In this document: positions 1 through 6,230 of the stretch, piece after piece
How positions within the stretch are numbered: the first letter of the stretch is position 1
How the letters are laid out: each line of letters begins with the position of its first letter
Assembly: GCA_038229875.1 (NCBI GenBank)
Contig: JBBROA010000143.1
Coordinates: 1 to 9,395, forward strand
From: JALYUA01 sp038229875
GTDB lineage: Bacteria > Acidobacteriota > Thermoanaerobaculia > UBA5066 > Gp7-AA6
Direction: 5' to 3'
DNA: 9,395 nt
Program-made: the position numbers and the translations under genes
Notes under the pieces: model-generated
Database searches by the model: none
What the model was told of the DNA's origin: nothing
Seen by the model: only the letters and a program-made list of their open reading frames with translations

Positions 1-63
1 GAGGGAGCTGTCAGGTGTTCGCTCGCCAGTCCGTCTCGTTCCGCCCCACGGATCCATGAATCC

Positions 64-288
64 ATGAGCTCCCCGGAGCCCCCGGGTCATTCCCGAGCCT
101 CGGCCATTGGCGAGGGAACCTCCGCGGGCCTTCTCTTCCTGGCGGGACCGCTTCTCGGCTGGTTTCTGGGCCGATGGGTCGGCGGCCGGATGGGATGGGG
201 CGACACGCCGGCCTGGATAAGCGGTGCGCTCGGCCTTGCGGCCGCTTTCGTGAACTTTTTCCGACTGGCCGGAAGGCTGAACCGCTGA
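64..288 (+). CDS. atpZ: AtpZ-like F0F1 ATP synthase accessory membrane protein
   Basis: This 74-residue protein has two predicted membrane segments (about residues 18-37 and 50-67). They are joined by a short glycine-rich loop containing GGRMGWGDTPAW, the layout of the AtpZ (AtpQ) family. AtpZ proteins are small inner-membrane partners of AtpI, involved in c-ring assembly or in cation supply to the synthase. The identification rests on size, topology and position as the first gene before the atpI-like gene and atpB, because the family is poorly conserved. The ATG at 64 is chosen because the ATG at 56 meets a stop after three codons. No clear Shine-Dalgarno sequence precedes it. The 63 bases upstream hold no gene or promoter I can recognise, and the real promoter may lie before the window. 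Confidence 0.75.
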   Translation: MSSPEPPGHSRASAIGEGTSAGLLFLAGPLLGWFLGRWVGGRMGWGDTPAWISGALGLAAAFVNFFRLAGRLNR

Positions 289-310
289 GGCAGACTGCCG
301 AAAGGCAAGA

Positions 311-345
311 GAGCTGAGAGCTGAGAGCTGACAGCTGAGAGCTGA
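311..345. repeat. Tandem heptamer array, five units of GAGCTGA
   Basis: Five contiguous 7-bp units fill this stretch. Four are exactly GAGCTGA and the fourth is CAGCTGA. The array ends one base before the ATG of the atpI-like gene, so it occupies the place where a ribosome-binding site would be. Its period and unit number match the unrelated array at 6231-6265. It resembles the short tandemly repeated repetitive (STRR) heptamers known from cyanobacteria and some other bacteria. Confidence 0.9.
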
Positions 346-346
346 C

Positions 347-712
347 ATGTCCGACATCGACGCCCTGATCTCCCGCGTTCGCCGACGCGCATTCGTGCTC
401 GGCATCCTTGGAATCCTCGCGGGATTCGCCTTCGGGTGGCGCGCCGGGGTTTCCCTGGCAATTGCGGCGGCGGTCGTCATCCTGAGCTTCCTGGCCCTGG
501 AAAGATTGACCCTCCGGCTCGTTCCCCGCCAGAATCCGGCGGGATTTCGTACGATTGCGCCGCTGCTTTTCGTCACCGCCCTGAGTCTGCTACTCTTCGC
601 CGTCGTTCTGTTTCGCTGGAAGGGTTTCGACCCGATCGCGGGCGCTGTCGGGCTGTCCATCGTGGTCCTGTCGATCGTCCCGGAGCTCTGGTCGGCCGGC
701 CCGATTAAGTGA
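347..712 (+). CDS. atpI: AtpI-like ATP synthase subunit I (c-ring assembly factor)
   Basis: This is a 121-residue, very hydrophobic protein with four predicted transmembrane helices (about residues 15-30, 33-51, 70-89 and 96-113) and a short basic N-terminus with RVRRR. That matches the ATP synthase I (AtpI) family in length and topology. AtpI helps assemble or stabilise the c-ring in the inner membrane and is usually encoded just before atpB, as here: the atpB start lies 10 bases after its stop. Sequence conservation in this family is low, so the call relies on context plus topology. The ATG at 347 is preceded directly by the GAGCTGA array instead of a normal Shine-Dalgarno sequence. The array's GAG motifs might pair weakly with 16S rRNA, or translation may be coupled to upstream genes. 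Confidence 0.75.
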   Translation: MSDIDALISRVRRRAFVLGILGILAGFAFGWRAGVSLAIAAAVVILSFLALERLTLRLVPRQNPAGFRTIAPLLFVTALSLLLFAVVLFRWKGFDPIAGAVGLSIVVLSIVPELWSAGPIK

Positions 713-722
713 GGGGAATCGT

Positions 723-1484
723 TTGGAAGAGCATCACTCGATTCTGTACGGCCCGGTCAACGGGCTCTTGAAGCGCATCCTGGGGGAACCGCCCGTCGAG
801 AAGCTCTCGCGGGGGCAGGCCGCGTTCTTCTTCCCGGACGGGAAGGAAGCGTGGATCCCGGATGCCGCGATCATGACCCTGTTGCTCCTGCTGATCTTCG
901 CCGTCGTCTTCCCGCTCCTGGCGAAAAGGTACAACCGCGAGAAGCCCTCCAAGACCCAGAGCTTCTTCGAGATGCTGGTCTCCGGGCTGCGGAGCATGTG
1001 CGAGGACGTGATCGGACACGGGGGAGAGAAATACGTCCCCATCATCGGGACGTTCGCGATCTTCATCGGGGTAGCCAACCTCTTCGGGCTCTTCTTCTTT
1101 CTCCAGCCCCCGACGGGGTCGCTTTCGACAACGGTTGCCCTGGCCGTCATCTCGTTCGTCTACTTCAACTGGAAGGGGATCCAGGAGCACGGCCTTCTAG
1201 CCTACCTGAAGCATTTCACCGGGCCGCTGCTCCTGATCGCGCCGCTCTTCTTCGTCATCGAGATCATCGGCACGTTCGCGCGGATCCTCTCGCTCTCCCT
1301 GCGGCTCTTCATGAACATTTACGGCGAGCACACGACCACGGGGGTCTTCGCGAGCCTGGTCCCGATCGGAGTTCCGTGGCCGATGATGGCGCTCGGCCTC
1401 TTCACGGCCGCGCTTCAGGCCTATGTTTTCGCTCTTCTCTCCGCCGTCTACGTCGCGGGCGCGACCGCTCACGAGGAGCACTGA
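723..1484 (+). CDS. atpB: F0F1 ATP synthase subunit a
   Basis: This 253-residue subunit a forms the ion half-channels of F0 beside the c-ring. The diagnostic helix is present: LSLRLFMN holds the essential arginine (Arg194, equivalent to E. coli Arg210). It is followed by Gly-Glu-His at 201-203, where His203 sits at the E. coli Glu219 position. The last helix has LQAYVFALLS with Gln232 matching E. coli Gln252, and the C-terminus ends in HEEH. Hydrophobic helices lie near residues 48-66, 105-127, 134-148, 168-196 and 221-246. The start is TTG at 723, supported by a GAGGGGA Shine-Dalgarno sequence at 711-717 and by the fit to the family N-terminus. The gene starts 10 bases after the atpI-like gene, in one operon. 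It appears intact. Confidence 0.96.
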   Translation: MEEHHSILYGPVNGLLKRILGEPPVEKLSRGQAAFFFPDGKEAWIPDAAIMTLLLLLIFAVVFPLLAKRYNREKPSKTQSFFEMLVSGLRSMCEDVIGHGGEKYVPIIGTFAIFIGVANLFGLFFFLQPPTGSLSTTVALAVISFVYFNWKGIQEHGLLAYLKHFTGPLLLIAPLFFVIEIIGTFARILSLSLRLFMNIYGEHTTTGVFASLVPIGVPWPMMALGLFTAALQAYVFALLSAVYVAGATAHEEH

Positions 1485-1594
1485 GACCGCCGAAATCGAC
1501 CCGGAGACCCCAAATTTGACGCACGAAGCTCGATGCTTCCAGGCCGACAGCTCATGATAACTTCCTCGATCACGGCGCCGGCGGGCGCTTCAAA

Positions 1595-1601
1595 GAAGGA
1601 G
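1595..1601 (+). promoter_or_regulatory. Strong Shine-Dalgarno sequence of atpE
   Basis: GAAGGAG lies 8 bases before the ATG at 1610. It is the strongest ribosome-binding site in the window, which fits the need for many c subunits per synthase. It also decides the start codon against the TTG at 1604. Confidence 0.8.
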
Positions 1602-1609
1602 ATTTGCGG

Positions 1610-1930
1610 ATGGTGAAGAAGACGATTCTGTTCTGCGCGGTGTCCCTCGTTTCGGCGCTCCCCGCGTTCGCGCAGGAGGCTGGAACGACGGTCGCGACGG
1701 CGCCTTCGGGGGTCCGATGGGGCGTGATCGGTGCGGCGTTCCTGCTGGCGATCGCGGCGGCGGCCGGCGCCACGGCCCAGGGCCGGGCCACCGCGGCGGC
1801 TTCCGAGGGCATGTCCCGGAATCCGGGCGCTGCCAAGGACATCCGCGGGATGACCCTTCTCGGGCTGGTTCTGATCGAGTCTCTGGTGCTCTACGCCCTT
1901 CTCATCTGCTTCCTGATCCAGAATAAGTAG
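1610..1930 (+). CDS. atpE: F0F1 ATP synthase subunit c, with an N-terminal signal-like extension
   Basis: This 106-residue proteolipid is the rotor subunit of F0. The first 21 residues look like a cleavable signal peptide: Lys-Lys, a hydrophobic stretch, then an Ala-Phe-Ala site before Gln22. Two helices follow (about 37-58 and 80-103), joined by the polar loop with Arg70, Asn71 and Pro72. The ion-binding carboxylate is Glu90. Gln57 lies exactly 33 residues before it, and Ser91 and Tyr95 follow, which resembles sodium-binding c subunits (Gln32, Glu65, Ser66, Tyr70 in Ilyobacter). The Thr67 equivalent is Leu92. The ATG at 1610 is preferred over the in-frame TTG at 1604 because the strong AAGGAG at 1596-1601 is 8 bases from the ATG but only 2 from the TTG. 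The gene is 125 bases after atpB and a terminator follows. Confidence 0.95.
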   Translation: MVKKTILFCAVSLVSALPAFAQEAGTTVATAPSGVRWGVIGAAFLLAIAAAAGATAQGRATAAASEGMSRNPGAAKDIRGMTLLGLVLIESLVLYALLICFLIQNK

Positions 1931-1938
1931 ATTTCAAA

Positions 1939-1967
1939 GGCTCCGGCGGCCCCGCCGGAGCCTCTTT
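1939..1967 (+). terminator. Intrinsic terminator closing the atpZ-I-B-E operon
   Basis: The arm GGCTCCGGCGG at 1939-1949 pairs perfectly with CCGCCGGAGCC at 1952-1962, and TCTTT follows at 1963-1967. In practice the innermost pair or two open to form the loop. It begins 8 bases after the atpE stop. It ends the F0 block before any atpF, atpH or F1 gene, showing that the ATP synthase genes are split in this genome. Confidence 0.85.
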
Positions 1968-2034
1968 CCCCTTCCCGCCGCCGGTTCCATCGGAGGCCAC
2001 ACCGTCCCCGTGGGAGGACAGAGTGACACCCATC

Positions 2035-2061
2035 GGAAACTATTCAGGCGGCCACGGCGTA
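2035..2061 (+). promoter_or_regulatory. Candidate ECF-type promoter before the sigma factor gene
   Basis: GGAAAC at 2035-2040 and CGTA at 2058-2061 are separated by 17 bases. This resembles ECF promoters, which typically have a GGAA(C/T)-type -35 and a CGT-type -10 element. It would allow the sigma factor to activate its own gene, with a leader of about 115 bases. The rest of the stretch from 1968 to 2185 shows no gene or riboswitch I recognise. The match is short and could be chance. Confidence 0.35.
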
Positions 2062-2185
2062 CTTCTTTCTGCCGCCCCTCAACACTCCGGGGGCGTAATC
2101 CGTAGAAGCGAAGAAGCTTACCGGGCGAACCCCTCGAAGAGCCGAATTTCCGGTCGCGGGCAAGGATATTGAAATACAGGAAGTC

Positions 2186-2827
2186 ATGGAAAAGGTAAAC
2201 GTGCAATTGAAAGCGGACCAGCCCGGTGTTTCGGCCTGGGACTTTGATTCCCTCGTGATGCCGTATCTCGACTCGCTCTACAACACCGCGTACCGGATGA
2301 CCCGGAGCGCGGAGGATGCCGAGGATCTGGTTCAGGAGACGTACTTCAAGGCGTACAAGTATTACGACAAGTTCGAAGAGGGGACGAACCTCAAGGCCTG
2401 GCTGTTCAAGATCCTGAAGAACACATTCATCAACAACTACCGCAAGAAGAAGCTCGAGCCCCGCAGCGTCGATTTCGCGGAGATTGAAGACTCCTTCGAG
2501 CGGATCGTCCGCCGGGACAACTCCGAGCAGGCTCCCGACCCCGAGTCCGAGTATTTCACCGGGGTGATGGACGAGGACGTCAAGAAGGCGCTCGAGTCCC
2601 TGCCGTACGACTACCGAATGGTGGTCCTCCTGGCGGACCTCGAGGACTTCTCCTACAAAGAGATCGCGGACATCCTCGACTGCCCGGTCGGGACGGTCAT
2701 GTCCCGGCTCTACCGCGGACGCAAGCTGCTCGAGAAAGCGCTCCTGAAATACGCCCGGCAGCACGGGTACATTCGCGGCGCCGAGCCGACGAAGATGCGG
2801 ACACGGCCGAAGAGCCCGGTGGCCTGA
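2186..2827 (+). CDS. ECF RNA polymerase sigma factor, SigR/SigH-like
   Basis: This is a 213-residue extracytoplasmic-function sigma factor. Region 2 spans about residues 21-88, with the core-binding and -10 recognition signature DAEDLVQETYFKAY followed by GTNLKAWLFKIL and NTFINNYRKKK. Region 4 spans about 131-185, with the helix-turn-helix SYKEIADILDCPVGTVMSRLYRGR that reads the -35 element. The region 2 wording closely recalls the actinobacterial SigR/SigH group, which answers disulfide stress under a zinc anti-sigma factor. The inducing signal here is not shown by the sequence. The ATG at 2186 has an AGGAAG element at 2178-2183, which is rather close to the start. The next gene encodes a ZAS-type anti-sigma factor, the expected partner. 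The tail after residue 190 is basic and probably disordered. Confidence 0.9.
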   Translation: MEKVNVQLKADQPGVSAWDFDSLVMPYLDSLYNTAYRMTRSAEDAEDLVQETYFKAYKYYDKFEEGTNLKAWLFKILKNTFINNYRKKKLEPRSVDFAEIEDSFERIVRRDNSEQAPDPESEYFTGVMDEDVKKALESLPYDYRMVVLLADLEDFSYKEIADILDCPVGTVMSRLYRGRKLLEKALLKYARQHGYIRGAEPTKMRTRPKSPVA

Positions 2828-2953
2828 AGAGCGGTCTGAAGGGCGAGGGGTCGGAGGTAAGCAAAAAGGGGCCTCGGACCGGGCCGAGCCTGAGTCCGCT
2901 GCAGCGCAGGCAGGAATTTAGCCTGCCGGAGGCTCGTTGCCCTGTCCGGCACC

Positions 2954-3607
2954 ATGAACTGCGCACAGGCCCGCTTCCTTCTCTACGCCCACCTCGAGCG
3001 GGAGATTTCCAGAGCGGAAGCCGACGCCCTCTCCCGCCATCTTACGGATTGCCCCTCCTGCGAGGCGCGCGCCCGGTCCGCCCGGGGACTCGCACACGTG
3101 CTCAGGTCCCGGATGGAGCGCTCCCCGGCCCCCAACCGGCTGCGACAGCGCCTCCACCAGGGTGACGTCCGGCCGAAGCGGTTCGAGTACCCGCTGCTCG
3201 CGACTGCCGCGGTCGTCCTGTTCCTCCTGATCCCCCTGGTGGCCGACGTGTCGGTCCCGCGGCTCACGCCGGAAGCTCCGAACGAGGCGAGTCTGTCTCC
3301 CGGGGGGATCACCCTGGCGGCCCTCTCTGACCGTGCTTCCTCGTACGGCCGGAACCAGAATCTCGTCTCCCGCCGGATGACGGGAACCCTCGTCTGCCTC
3401 GACTGCGAAGCCCGCCTCGAAGCCGGACTTTGCCCCCTTCCGGAATCCCACCACGTGCCTGCCTTCTGCGCCGACAACGGGGAGGTCTGGCGGCTCATGT
3501 CGCGGGATCCTGCCCTGACATCGAAGTCCGCCGGACAAACCCTGACGGTCGAGGGGATCGGCTTTCCCCAGTCCGGGTTCCTCCGGGCGAGCCGGGTCGG
3601 ATACTAA
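2954..3607 (+). CDS. Membrane-anchored ZAS anti-sigma factor with a Cys/His-rich extracytoplasmic domain
   Basis: This 217-residue protein opens with a zinc anti-sigma (zf-HC2) domain: Cys3, then His29, Cys33 and Cys36 in the pattern HxxxCxxC. In this family the domain holds the sigma factor at the inner face of the membrane. One transmembrane helix follows at about 78-97. The C-terminal half would lie outside the cytoplasm. After a linker, residues 142-217 carry Cys148, Cys151, Cys160, His166, His167 and Cys172, then a beta-rich end with GQTLTVEGIGF and FLRASRV. That looks like a small OB-like fold, but I cannot assign it to a named family. It is a plausible redox or metal sensor. The gene lies 126 bases after the sigma gene, which is wide for such a pair. 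No Shine-Dalgarno sequence precedes the ATG. Repeat copy 1 begins directly after the stop. Confidence 0.8.
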   Translation: MNCAQARFLLYAHLEREISRAEADALSRHLTDCPSCEARARSARGLAHVLRSRMERSPAPNRLRQRLHQGDVRPKRFEYPLLATAAVVLFLLIPLVADVSVPRLTPEAPNEASLSPGGITLAALSDRASSYGRNQNLVSRRMTGTLVCLDCEARLEAGLCPLPESHHVPAFCADNGEVWRLMSRDPALTSKSAGQTLTVEGIGFPQSGFLRASRVGY

Positions 3608-3830
3608 CCGTCGCCTCCGCTCATTGCGGGACCGGTCAGCGGCTCGCCTGTCGGCTCGACCGCTGGCCTCGTCCCTCCGTTCGCTTCGGCTCCCGCCCCG
3701 AGAGGCTCCTCCTTCCCTTCGGTCAGGAGACTCCTCTCGGGGCGAGCGTATTCGCCATTGAGGTGAGAACGCCGCCTTCCTCTCCCCGCGCGCCGGGAGA
3801 GAGGGTCGGGTGAGGGGGCCCGCAGGTAGT
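3608..3830. repeat. Dispersed hairpin-rich intergenic repeat, copy 1 (longest)
   Basis: This copy fills most of the 331-base gap between the anti-sigma and GHMP kinase genes. It begins on the base after the TAA stop. Its ordered hairpins are CCGC-TCATT-GCGG at 3617-3629, GGTCAGCGG/CCGCTGGCC at 3634-3668, CGCCCCGAGAGG/CCTCTCGGGGCG at 3694-3744, and TCTCCC/GGGAGA at 3781-3800. The last part continues into GGGTCGGGTGAGGG. Copies 2 and 3 are at 8417 and 9189. Weak similarity to copy 2 may run on to about 3875. It lacks a T-tract, so it is not a classical terminator. A reading frame crosses it but is not conserved as a protein gene. Confidence 0.85.
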
Positions 3831-3923
3831 TGATGCGTCCTCGTCAACTGGTCGATTGAGCCGATCTCACTGTGCGGCTGATTGGAGCGGCCAGTACCCC
3901 GAGGCGCCGGACGCTGTAGCTGA

Positions 3924-3929
3924 TAGCTT
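3924..3929 (+). promoter_or_regulatory. Candidate -10 element for a leaderless GHMP kinase transcript
   Basis: TAGCTT lies 9 bases before the ATG at 3939, and no Shine-Dalgarno sequence is present. The same TANNNT-plus-start arrangement occurs at argS, the cupin and the SRPBCC gene. No convincing -35 element is visible. Confidence 0.3.
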
Positions 3930-3938
3930 CTCGCGTCC

Positions 3939-4961
3939 ATGAGGATTTTCGCTTCGGCACCTGCGCGCGTCGATCTGGCCGGCGGAACTCTCGACCTCTG
4001 GCCTCTTCATGTTCTGCATCCCGGTACCTTCACGATCAACATCGCGATCGATCTCTTCGCTTCGTGCCGGGTTCGGCGCTCGGACGGCGTCTTCCGGGTG
4101 TTCGCTTCGGACGGCGCGTTTGACTGCCGGTCGGCGGAATCGGATGGTCTTCTCGCCGACCCGCGCGCGGCTCTCGTCGGCTCTCTCCTCGACGCTCTTC
4201 TGATCCTGGAGCCTCTCGAGATCGAGCTTCAGACTTCCGTTCCGATCGGTTCCGGCCTCGGCGGATCTTCGGCTCTGACCGTCGCGCTCATGGGAGCGCT
4301 CGAGCGGTTCGCGCCCCGCGACCTGGCGGGCGTCGACCGGGTGGATTTCGTGCGGGACGTCGAAACGCGGGTTCTCGGCAAGCCCGCCGGGGTGCAGGAC
4401 TACTATCCGGCTCTCGGAGGCGGGCTCCATACGATCGAGTTCCTGCCGGGCGCGACGCGCGCGACGAGGGAAGACGTGGAGCCCGCCGAGTGGGAGCGGC
4501 ACCTGACCCTCTTCGATACCGGGGCCGCGCACTCATCCGGGATGAACAACTGGGAAGTGTTGCGCGCCCGGCTCGAGGGAGATGCGGACGTGACCCGCGA
4601 GATCGAAGGCGTCCGGCGCGCGGCCGTCGCGATGGCGGTCGCGGCGGCGCGGCGCGACTTCGAGGCGATGGGATCCGCTCTCGCCAGCGAATGGGAAGCC
4701 CGCCGGAGGCTCGCGCCCGTCGTCTCGACGCCGGTCATCGAGCGCGCGATCGCCGCTTCGATCGTCGCCGGAGCGTGGGGCGGCAAGGCCTGCGGCGCCG
4801 GGGGAGGAGGCTTCGTCGTTTTTCTTTCGCCGGCGGAGGCGACGTCGCGCGTCCGCGCGGAGCTCGCCCGCCTGGGCGTGGGAAGGGTCGTTCCCGCCGG
4901 CGTCGTCTCGCGGGGGCTCGAGGTCGTGCTGGAAAAAGAAGAGGGCCCCGGAGAGGGCTAG
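3939..4961 (+). CDS. GHMP-superfamily kinase (sugar or small-molecule kinase)
   Basis: This 340-residue protein shows the three GHMP kinase motifs. Motif 1 at the N-terminus is SAPARVDLAGGTLDLWP (residues 6-22), which contacts substrate. Motif 2 is PIGSGLGGSSAL (102-113), the phosphate-binding loop. Motif 3 is GGKACGAGGGGFVVF (281-295). The probable catalytic acid is Asp154 in GVQDYYPALGGG. The family transfers the ATP gamma-phosphate to an alcohol or phosphate of sugars, mevalonate, homoserine and related substrates. The DLAGGTLDL start and GVQDYY segment are closest in style to heptose-phosphate (HddA-like) and fucokinase-type members. The substrate cannot be settled from sequence, and no sugar-pathway genes surround it. 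It stands alone and converges on the ferredoxin/MBL gene with 4 bases between stops. Confidence 0.85.
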   Translation: MRIFASAPARVDLAGGTLDLWPLHVLHPGTFTINIAIDLFASCRVRRSDGVFRVFASDGAFDCRSAESDGLLADPRAALVGSLLDALLILEPLEIELQTSVPIGSGLGGSSALTVALMGALERFAPRDLAGVDRVDFVRDVETRVLGKPAGVQDYYPALGGGLHTIEFLPGATRATREDVEPAEWERHLTLFDTGAAHSSGMNNWEVLRARLEGDADVTREIEGVRRAAVAMAVAAARRDFEAMGSALASEWEARRRLAPVVSTPVIERAIAASIVAGAWGGKACGAGGGGFVVFLSPAEATSRVRAELARLGVGRVVPAGVVSRGLEVVLEKEEGPGEG

Positions 4962-4965
4962 AGGT

Positions 4966-5838
4966 TCAGACCGTCTTCATCCACGCGATGCAGCGTTCGA
5001 GCTCGCGACGCATGACGGCGGGAGATTCTGCCCGGTGCCACTCTCCGTGGCCCGGCAGCACGCACTCGAAGGTGTAGTCGAGAAGGCGCTCCATCGAGCG
5101 CGTCTGCTCCTTCCACGAGTACCAGCACGCGTCGCGGAAGGCCACGAGACCCTTCCGCCGCCTCGACCACGCGAGATGGTCCCCCGTGAACAGAAATTTG
5201 TTCCGGTACAGGAGCACCGCGTGCCCCCGCGTGTGTCCGGGGGTCGGGATCGCGAGGAGGTCGTCGGCCAGCGCGACGGGTTCCGCGCCTGAGAGAAACC
5301 GCTCGATGCCGGCGGTGCCTTCGGAACGGTCCTCCGCGTGGAGCACCCGCTCGCATGAGAACCGCTGGCGGAATGCCGCGTGGTCCGCGACGTCGTCGCG
5401 GTGTGTCAGAAACATCGTCGACACGCCGCCCCGCCGTTCGAAGTCCTTGAGGAGGTGCGCCACCGCGCGGGGTGAATCGACGAGGACGTTTCCCTCCGGC
5501 CGCTCGATGAAGTAGCTCCAGGCTCCGAAGGAATCCTTGGACGTGAATCCGCAGAAAGAGACGTTCTCGTCGACGGTCTCGGGAAACGCTTCGATTCCGG
5601 CGCTGGCGTCTTCTTTTGGCGACGTCCCGATCGACCCGGTGGGGCAGGCGACCAGAGCCATCAGCGCGCGGCGCCGCCCGGCCTCGTCCGCGGGCTGACG
5701 CGCCACGAAAGAGTGGTCGGGGGCCTCGGCGAAGACGGCGGGCGCGATGCGGCGGCAGGCGTCGCAGTCGATGCACGTCCGATCGACGTAGAACGCCCCG
5801 TCCGCGTTGTCTTCCCAGCGCTCCAGCCGGTTCGCCAT
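4966..5838 (-). CDS. Ferredoxin-domain/metallo-beta-lactamase-fold fusion protein
   Basis: This is a 290-residue cytoplasmic protein. Residues about 15-72 form a single-cluster ferredoxin module: Cys22, Cys25 and Cys28 in CxxCxxC, then Cys65 in CPTGSI, suited to one 4Fe-4S cluster. Residues about 95-285 form an MBL-fold domain. Its first metal motif is altered: instead of HxHxDH it reads HRDDVADH (146-153). The later ligands are His202 in PTPGHTRGH, Asp220 in FTGDHL and His264 in LPGHGEWH. I recall similar ferredoxin-MBL proteins in other bacteria and in plastid-bearing lineages, of unsettled function. The ATG at 5838 overlaps the cupin stop (TGATG), so translation is probably coupled. Hydrolase and redox roles are both possible. 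Confidence 0.85.
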   Translation of the reverse strand: MANRLERWEDNADGAFYVDRTCIDCDACRRIAPAVFAEAPDHSFVARQPADEAGRRRALMALVACPTGSIGTSPKEDASAGIEAFPETVDENVSFCGFTSKDSFGAWSYFIERPEGNVLVDSPRAVAHLLKDFERRGGVSTMFLTHRDDVADHAAFRQRFSCERVLHAEDRSEGTAGIERFLSGAEPVALADDLLAIPTPGHTRGHAVLLYRNKFLFTGDHLAWSRRRKGLVAFRDACWYSWKEQTRSMERLLDYTFECVLPGHGEWHRAESPAVMRRELERCIAWMKTV

Positions 5839-6197
5839 CAGATCCTCAGAGGCGCGGCGACGGTCCGTTCCCCCGGCGCGTTCCCGGTGTTGACGGTCGT
5901 TTTCGGCTCGATCAGGAGCACGTGCGCCTCCTCCTCCGCCATCGGCTTGTGCTCGACGCCCTTTGGGACCACGAGAAACTCGTTTTCGGCCAGCTCGACG
6001 TCTCCGTCTCGAAAGCAGATACGGAGGCGCCCCTTGACGACCAAAAACATCTCGTCCTCGGCCTCGTGCGAGTGCCAGACGAACTCGCCGAGAACCTTAA
6101 CGAGCTTGACGTGGTTCTCGTTCAGGTCGGCGACGATCCGCGGGTGGAAGTGGTCGTCGAACAGGGCGAGTTTCTGCGGGAGATTGATCTTCTGCAT
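5838..6197 (-). CDS. Small single-domain cupin protein
   Basis: This 119-residue protein is one cupin beta-barrel. Motif 1 runs from Gly37: His42 and His44 (HSH), Glu49 and Gly56 match G-x5-HxH-x4-E-x6-G. Motif 2 is FLVVPKGVEH with Pro78, Gly80 and His83. His42, His44, Glu49 and His83 form a complete metal site, so it could be an enzyme or a metal-dependent binding protein. The substrate is unknown. The start is placed at the ATG at 6197 (MQKINLPQKL), where the family-like sequence begins. An in-frame ATG at 6278 would add 27 residues encoded largely by the heptamer array and is unlikely. Its TGA overlaps the ATG of the ferredoxin/MBL gene by one base, so the two form an operon and may act together. 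Confidence 0.88.
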   Translation of the reverse strand: MQKINLPQKLALFDDHFHPRIVADLNENHVKLVKVLGEFVWHSHEAEDEMFLVVKGRLRICFRDGDVELAENEFLVVPKGVEHKPMAEEEAHVLLIEPKTTVNTGNAPGERTVAAPLRI

Positions 6198-6203
6198 CGG
6201 GTA

Positions 6204-6209
6204 AACATA
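6204..6209 (-). promoter_or_regulatory. Candidate -10 element for a leaderless cupin-MBL transcript
   Basis: On the minus strand TATGTT ends 6 bases before the cupin ATG at 6197. There is no Shine-Dalgarno sequence, so transcription may start at or next to the start codon. The heptamer array at 6231-6265 begins 21 bases upstream, overlapping the place where a -35 element would sit. Confidence 0.4.
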
Positions 6210-6230
6210 CGCTCGGTGCTGCGTTCGAGC

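Noticed and set aside
1516..1521. TTGACG as a -35 element of an internal atpE promoter
   Set aside because: No -10-like hexamer lies 16-18 bases downstream (1539-1544 reads CCAGGC).
2828..2953. Structured element between the sigma and anti-sigma genes (GGCAGG/CCTGCC hairpin at 2909-2927)
   Set aside because: It is only a 6-bp stem with a 7-base loop and no T-tract or known motif. It is not distinguishable from chance in GC-rich DNA.
3430..3813. Open frame through repeat copy 1 giving a peptide with RPERLLLPFGQETP
   Set aside because: The same peptide appears in copy 2 only because the DNA repeat is shared. Indels between copies break the frame, so it is not a protein family. It is a likely source of spurious annotations.
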